From Mucilaginibacter sp. KACC 22773 (GTDB taxonomy: Bacteria > Bacteroidota > Bacteroidia > Sphingobacteriales > Sphingobacteriaceae): a DNA stretch of 64,000 nt. The DNA lies in contig NZ_CP117883.1 of NCBI RefSeq assembly GCF_028736215.1, forward strand, positions 2,356,001 to 2,420,000. Reading direction: 5' to 3'. The notes under the pieces were generated by a model, which saw only the letters and a list, made by a program, of their open reading frames with translations, was not told the DNA's origin and searched no databases. This document shows positions 60,888-64,000 of this stretch, in pieces. Position numbers and translations under genes: made by a program. How positions within the stretch are numbered: the stretch's first letter is position 1; each line of letters opens with the position of its first letter.

Positions 60888-62534
60888 ATGGCCAAATATC
60901 AACTATTATTGCCAAAAATGGGTGAAAGCGTTGCGGAGGCAACCGTAATTAAATGGAACAAAAATCCAGGAGATCGCGTTGATGCCGACGAAGCAGTAAT
61001 GGAGATTGCGACTGATAAAGTTGATTCAGACGTGCCGTCACCCGTTGCCGGTAGGTTAATAGAGCAATTATACCAGGAGAATGATGTAGTGCAGGTAGGG
61101 GCGATAATTGCCATTATTGAAACCGATGAGCCGGAACATGTAACTGCCGGATCCGATTCTAAGTCAGCGCCGGAAGTTGAAACAACAATTCCTGCCATTG
61201 AAGTACCTTACATAGCAGAATCGGCACCGGTTGAAGAAAATCAGGATGATTTTAAGGAATACACGCCGTTTAATGAGGTTAGGTACGACGCACAGCCCCC
61301 TGTAGTTGAAAATCAAGAGGTTGCAGAATATCAACCCGATGTTGTAGCACCTGCAGATATACCGGGCATTGCACAGCTTGAACCCCAGGCGCCATCGCCT
61401 TATGATCAGAATTTTAAAGGTGAGGGACGGTTTTACTCGCCGTTGGTACGTAATATAGCCAGCCAGGAAAATATCAGCATTGATGAACTCGACCGTATTC
61501 CCGGTACCGGATCTGAAGGCCGTTTGACCAAAGACGATCTGTTAAGTTATATTCAATATAAAAATTCGCCGGTTGCCGCTCAAAAAGAGGCAGTACCTGA
61601 ACCGCCCTTTGCTGCAGTATCGCAAACTGTTGAACCAACAAGTGTTGCCGCGCCGGTAGAAAGCCCGGTGACCGAGAAGCCGGCGGCTGCGTTTGAGCCT
61701 GAACAAGTGAAAGAACCAACAATGGTTCCGGAGCCACAACCTGTACCCGGACCGGAAACGGTGTCTGCACCACAGGCCGAAGTTCCACCTGCACAGCCTG
61801 CATCAGCCGCGGGTTCGGTATCTGGTGTCGATGAGGTCATCGAGATGGACAGGATGCGCCGCCTGATTGCCGATCATATGGTGATGAGCAAGCAAACCTC
61901 GCCGCATGTTACCTCATTTGTTGAGGCCGATGTAACCGGGCTGGTTTTATGGCGCGAAAAGGTGAAAGGCAGCTTTGAAAAACGTGAGAACGAAAAAATA
62001 ACCTTTACCCCGATATTTATTGAAGCCGTAGTTAAGGCGATCAAAGATTTCCCGATGATCAATGTAACGGTTAATGGTACGCAAATTATAAAGAAGGCAG
62101 CTATCAATATCAGCATGGCAACCGCCCTGCCAAGTGGTAACCTGATAGTGCCGGTGATTAAAAAAGCCGATGAGTTAAACCTGCTGGGGATTACCAAGGC
62201 AGTTAATGACCTGGCCAACCGTGCCCGTACCGGTAAATTATTACCTGACGATGTAAGAGATGGTACATTTACAATAACTAACGTGGGATCGTTTGGCAAT
62301 GTGATGGGTACGCCAATTATTAATCAGCCACAGGTAGCCATACTGGCAGTTGGCGCCATCAAGAAAAAACCGGCTGTAATAGAAACCCCGCAGGGAGATG
62401 TAATAGCCATCCGCCACATGATGTTCCTGTCGTTGTCATATGACCACAGGGTTGTTGATGGCGCCTTAGGGGGCTCATTTGTACGCCGGGTAGCCGATTA
62501 CCTTGAAAAATGGGACGCAAACAGAGAGATATAA
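60888..62534 (+). CDS. dihydrolipoamide acyltransferase (E2) of a 2-oxoacid dehydrogenase
   Basis: A 548-residue E2 subunit. The N-terminal lipoyl domain (1-80) has the lipoylation lysine Lys44 in IATDKVDSDVPSP. A Pro/Ala/Glu-rich linker follows, then the peripheral-subunit-binding domain (about 178-222, FYSPLVRNIASQENIS, IPGTGSEGRLTKDDLL), a second linker and the catalytic domain from about 310. The acyltransferase motif LSYDHRVVDGALGGSF carries the catalytic His. The shape suits the branched-chain or 2-oxoglutarate type rather than pyruvate. E1 and E3 genes are not seen here. A strong terminator follows. Confidence 0.93.
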   Translation: MAKYQLLLPKMGESVAEATVIKWNKNPGDRVDADEAVMEIATDKVDSDVPSPVAGRLIEQLYQENDVVQVGAIIAIIETDEPEHVTAGSDSKSAPEVETTIPAIEVPYIAESAPVEENQDDFKEYTPFNEVRYDAQPPVVENQEVAEYQPDVVAPADIPGIAQLEPQAPSPYDQNFKGEGRFYSPLVRNIASQENISIDELDRIPGTGSEGRLTKDDLLSYIQYKNSPVAAQKEAVPEPPFAAVSQTVEPTSVAAPVESPVTEKPAAAFEPEQVKEPTMVPEPQPVPGPETVSAPQAEVPPAQPASAAGSVSGVDEVIEMDRMRRLIADHMVMSKQTSPHVTSFVEADVTGLVLWREKVKGSFEKRENEKITFTPIFIEAVVKAIKDFPMINVTVNGTQIIKKAAINISMATALPSGNLIVPVIKKADELNLLGITKAVNDLANRARTGKLLPDDVRDGTFTITNVGSFGNVMGTPIINQPQVAILAVGAIKKKPAVIETPQGDVIAIRHMMFLSLSYDHRVVDGALGGSFVRRVADYLEKWDANREI

Positions 62535-62964
62535 ACAACTCATCATATAAAACAACAAAGCCGGACTAATTAATAATCCGGCTTTGTTGTTTCCGAACTT
62601 CCTTTTTTTGAAAGGGGAAGGGCGTTTGATAAAATAAGAAGTCTCCACTTTAGGGGAGATTTACAGGGCAAACTAATTGGGTTAACATAGCTTAACACAT
62701 TTTAGATAAAATATTATAAATATTTGATAATCAATATTTTGTATTTTATCATGGTTAACACTAAACTGATTGCGCAATTTAGGCGCGTCCAAATACTTGT
62801 GCATGTTGTTGGCCAATACAAGTCCCTTCGGCAGCCGGATCATTTAACCAGGATCAGCCAATAAAAACAAAGTGTAGTTTGATGCTTATATCTTACCGAC
62901 GCCATAAACTCATTCCATTAGCTATTTGGATGCGTTTACCCTGGGGAGATTTAAAGCGGCTCGC
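62535..62964. other. 430-bp spacer with terminator and AT-rich stretch
   Basis: After the E2 terminator lies an AT-rich region with a TTGATAATCAA palindrome at 62725-62735, also present at 36890-36900, flanked by GGTTAACA copies (62679 area and 62753 area). No gene is visible. Confidence 0.5.
62551..62591 (+). terminator. E2 terminator
   Basis: AACAACAAAGCCGGA and TCCGGCTTTGTTGTT are perfect 15-bp arms around an 11-nt AT-rich loop. Confidence 0.85.
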
Positions 62965-64000
62965 CTATTTTACCAACTCAAAGCCCCAGTCTTTACCCTT
63001 ATCCGCAGCGGGTACACCTTTGGCCATCCAAACAGGCATTGGTGCGCCTTTCAAAAAGTGGTCAAAATATTGTTGCTCGCGTATGGTAATATCCTTGCGG
63101 TTTTGCCGCTGAACCAGGTTATGTGCTTCGCCGTTATATTGCAGCAGCCAAACCGGTTTGCCCAGGCGGCGCAGGGCTGTAAACATTTCTATCCCCTGGT
63201 ACCAGGGCACCGCGCCGTCAGCATCGTTACTCATGATCATTACAGGGGTTTGTACTTTGGGAAGTTGGAACAACGGCGAATTCTCGATATACAACTCTGG
63301 CTTTTCCCATAATGTTGCGCCAATGCGGCTTTGCGTTTTCTCATATTGAAACTGCCTGTTAACACCCGACTCCCAGCGAATACCGCCGTATGCCGAAGTC
63401 ATGTTGGCAACCGGAGCGCCGGCCCATGCAGCGGCATACATATTGGTTTGGGTAACCAGGTAAGCCACCTGGTAGCCGCCCCAGCTTTGTCCCTGGATGC
63501 CTATATGAGCGCCGTCAACCCACGAATTCTTTTTCAATGATTCAACTCCCGAGTTGATGAATTCAACCGCCGAAGCGCCGGGATGACCCGTTTCATAGCT
63601 AATATCAGGTGCAAAAACCAGATAGCCGTTACTTACAAAAAATGAAATGGGCAGGCGCGACGGGGTAGGTGCGGGGGGCAGGTAATTATATAATCCTTCG
63701 GATAGTTTTTCGTAAAAATATACTACCATGGGGTATTTTTTGTTGACGTCGAAATCCTCCGGCTTATATAAAATACCGGTCGACTTATAGCCTTTAGGCG
63801 TAGTCCAGTGCACCAGTTCGGCTGTTCCCCAGTTGTATTGGGCCTGTTGAAGGTTGATACTGCTAAGTTTGGTCTCTTTCTTCAGGTCGGTTGATACGTA
63901 TAAATCCGGAGAAGATTCATAATTGGCTTTGGTGTAAATGTAAATTGCCGCCTTTTTTGCCCTGGTTAAATCGCCATAGCTGTATTTGCCCCAGGTTACC
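62965..64000 (-). CDS. S9-family prolyl oligopeptidase-like serine peptidase, C-terminal part
   Basis: The frame is open through the right edge, so the N-terminal part lies outside. The visible 345 codons are an alpha/beta-hydrolase catalytic domain: VVYFYEKLSEGL, YLVFAPDISYETGHPG, the nucleophile Ser in IGIQGQSWGGYQVA (GxSxGG), the catalytic Asp in MSNDADGAVPWYQGIEMF and the His in LLQYNGEAHNL. Upstream is the end of the beta-propeller-like part, NYESSPDLYVSTDLKK. It resembles secreted dipeptidyl/acyl-aminoacyl peptidases common in Bacteroidota. Substrate specificity is unknown. Confidence 0.92.
   Translation of the reverse strand, partial: VTWGKYSYGDLTRAKKAAIYIYTKANYESSPDLYVSTDLKKETKLSSINLQQAQYNWGTAELVHWTTPKGYKSTGILYKPEDFDVNKKYPMVVYFYEKLSEGLYNYLPPAPTPSRLPISFFVSNGYLVFAPDISYETGHPGASAVEFINSGVESLKKNSWVDGAHIGIQGQSWGGYQVAYLVTQTNMYAAAWAGAPVANMTSAYGGIRWESGVNRQFQYEKTQSRIGATLWEKPELYIENSPLFQLPKVQTPVMIMSNDADGAVPWYQGIEMFTALRRLGKPVWLLQYNGEAHNLVQRQNRKDITIREQQYFDHFLKGAPMPVWMAKGVPAADKGKDWGFELVK

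Overview
The window comes from a Bacteroidota chromosome, most likely family Sphingobacteriaceae and plausibly close to Mucilaginibacter or Pedobacter. This rests on TAnnTTTG -7 promoter boxes, few Shine-Dalgarno sites, a GlmU-like nucleotidyltransferase, WbqC, M61 and GH106/GH35 families typical of the phylum, and moderate GC with AT-rich spacers. It is core chromosome mixed with carbohydrate-use genes. I found no rRNA, tRNA, CRISPR array, intact insertion sequence or prophage.

Layout: 1-6.3 kb holds the end of a RecD-like helicase, NTF2-like proteins, a flavin reductase and a GH35 enzyme. 6.9-9.1 kb is an iscS-iscU-iscA operon on the minus strand. 9.2-14.3 kb holds a methylmalonyl-CoA epimerase fused to a SUKH-like domain, L31, a GlmU-like enzyme, tpiA and prmA. 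14.4-21.4 kb holds a GntR-type sugar regulator, cydAB and a GH106 alpha-L-rhamnosidase. 22.8-35 kb is a pentose/hexuronate island: a LacI regulator divergent from xylB-xylA-symporter, then uxuA-uxaC-kdgK-kdgA-exuT. Together these take D-xylose to xylulose 5-phosphate and D-glucuronate towards pyruvate plus glyceraldehyde 3-phosphate. This fits glucuronoxylan breakdown products, but fructuronate reductase (uxuB) is absent locally. 35-48 kb is mixed: msrA, corA, wbqC, an acyltransferase-GT2 pair, aroQ, xerD, a thioesterase, an M61 peptidase and an HD-CoaD-like fusion. 48-64 kb is mostly core: rpsO, pnp, rpe, serC-serA, mlaD, amidase, lptD, cinA, a 2-oxoacid dehydrogenase E2 and the end of an S9 peptidase.

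The most unusual feature is not a gene. About twenty spacers carry short degenerate tandem arrays with a period of about 7 bp (sometimes 8 or 14), each built on a different word. Many start exactly at an upstream stop codon, and two supply that stop codon. Several contain opposite-strand copies that could fold into hairpins inside apparent operons. One array lies in frame inside a glycosyltransferase gene. Separate dispersed repeats also occur: a GGGTGGTACAC-type element in two inverted copies, and hairpin families with GTCATTGCGAG or CCCTCT...AGAGGG ends. All assignments were made by reading the sequence and supplied translations; no database search was run.
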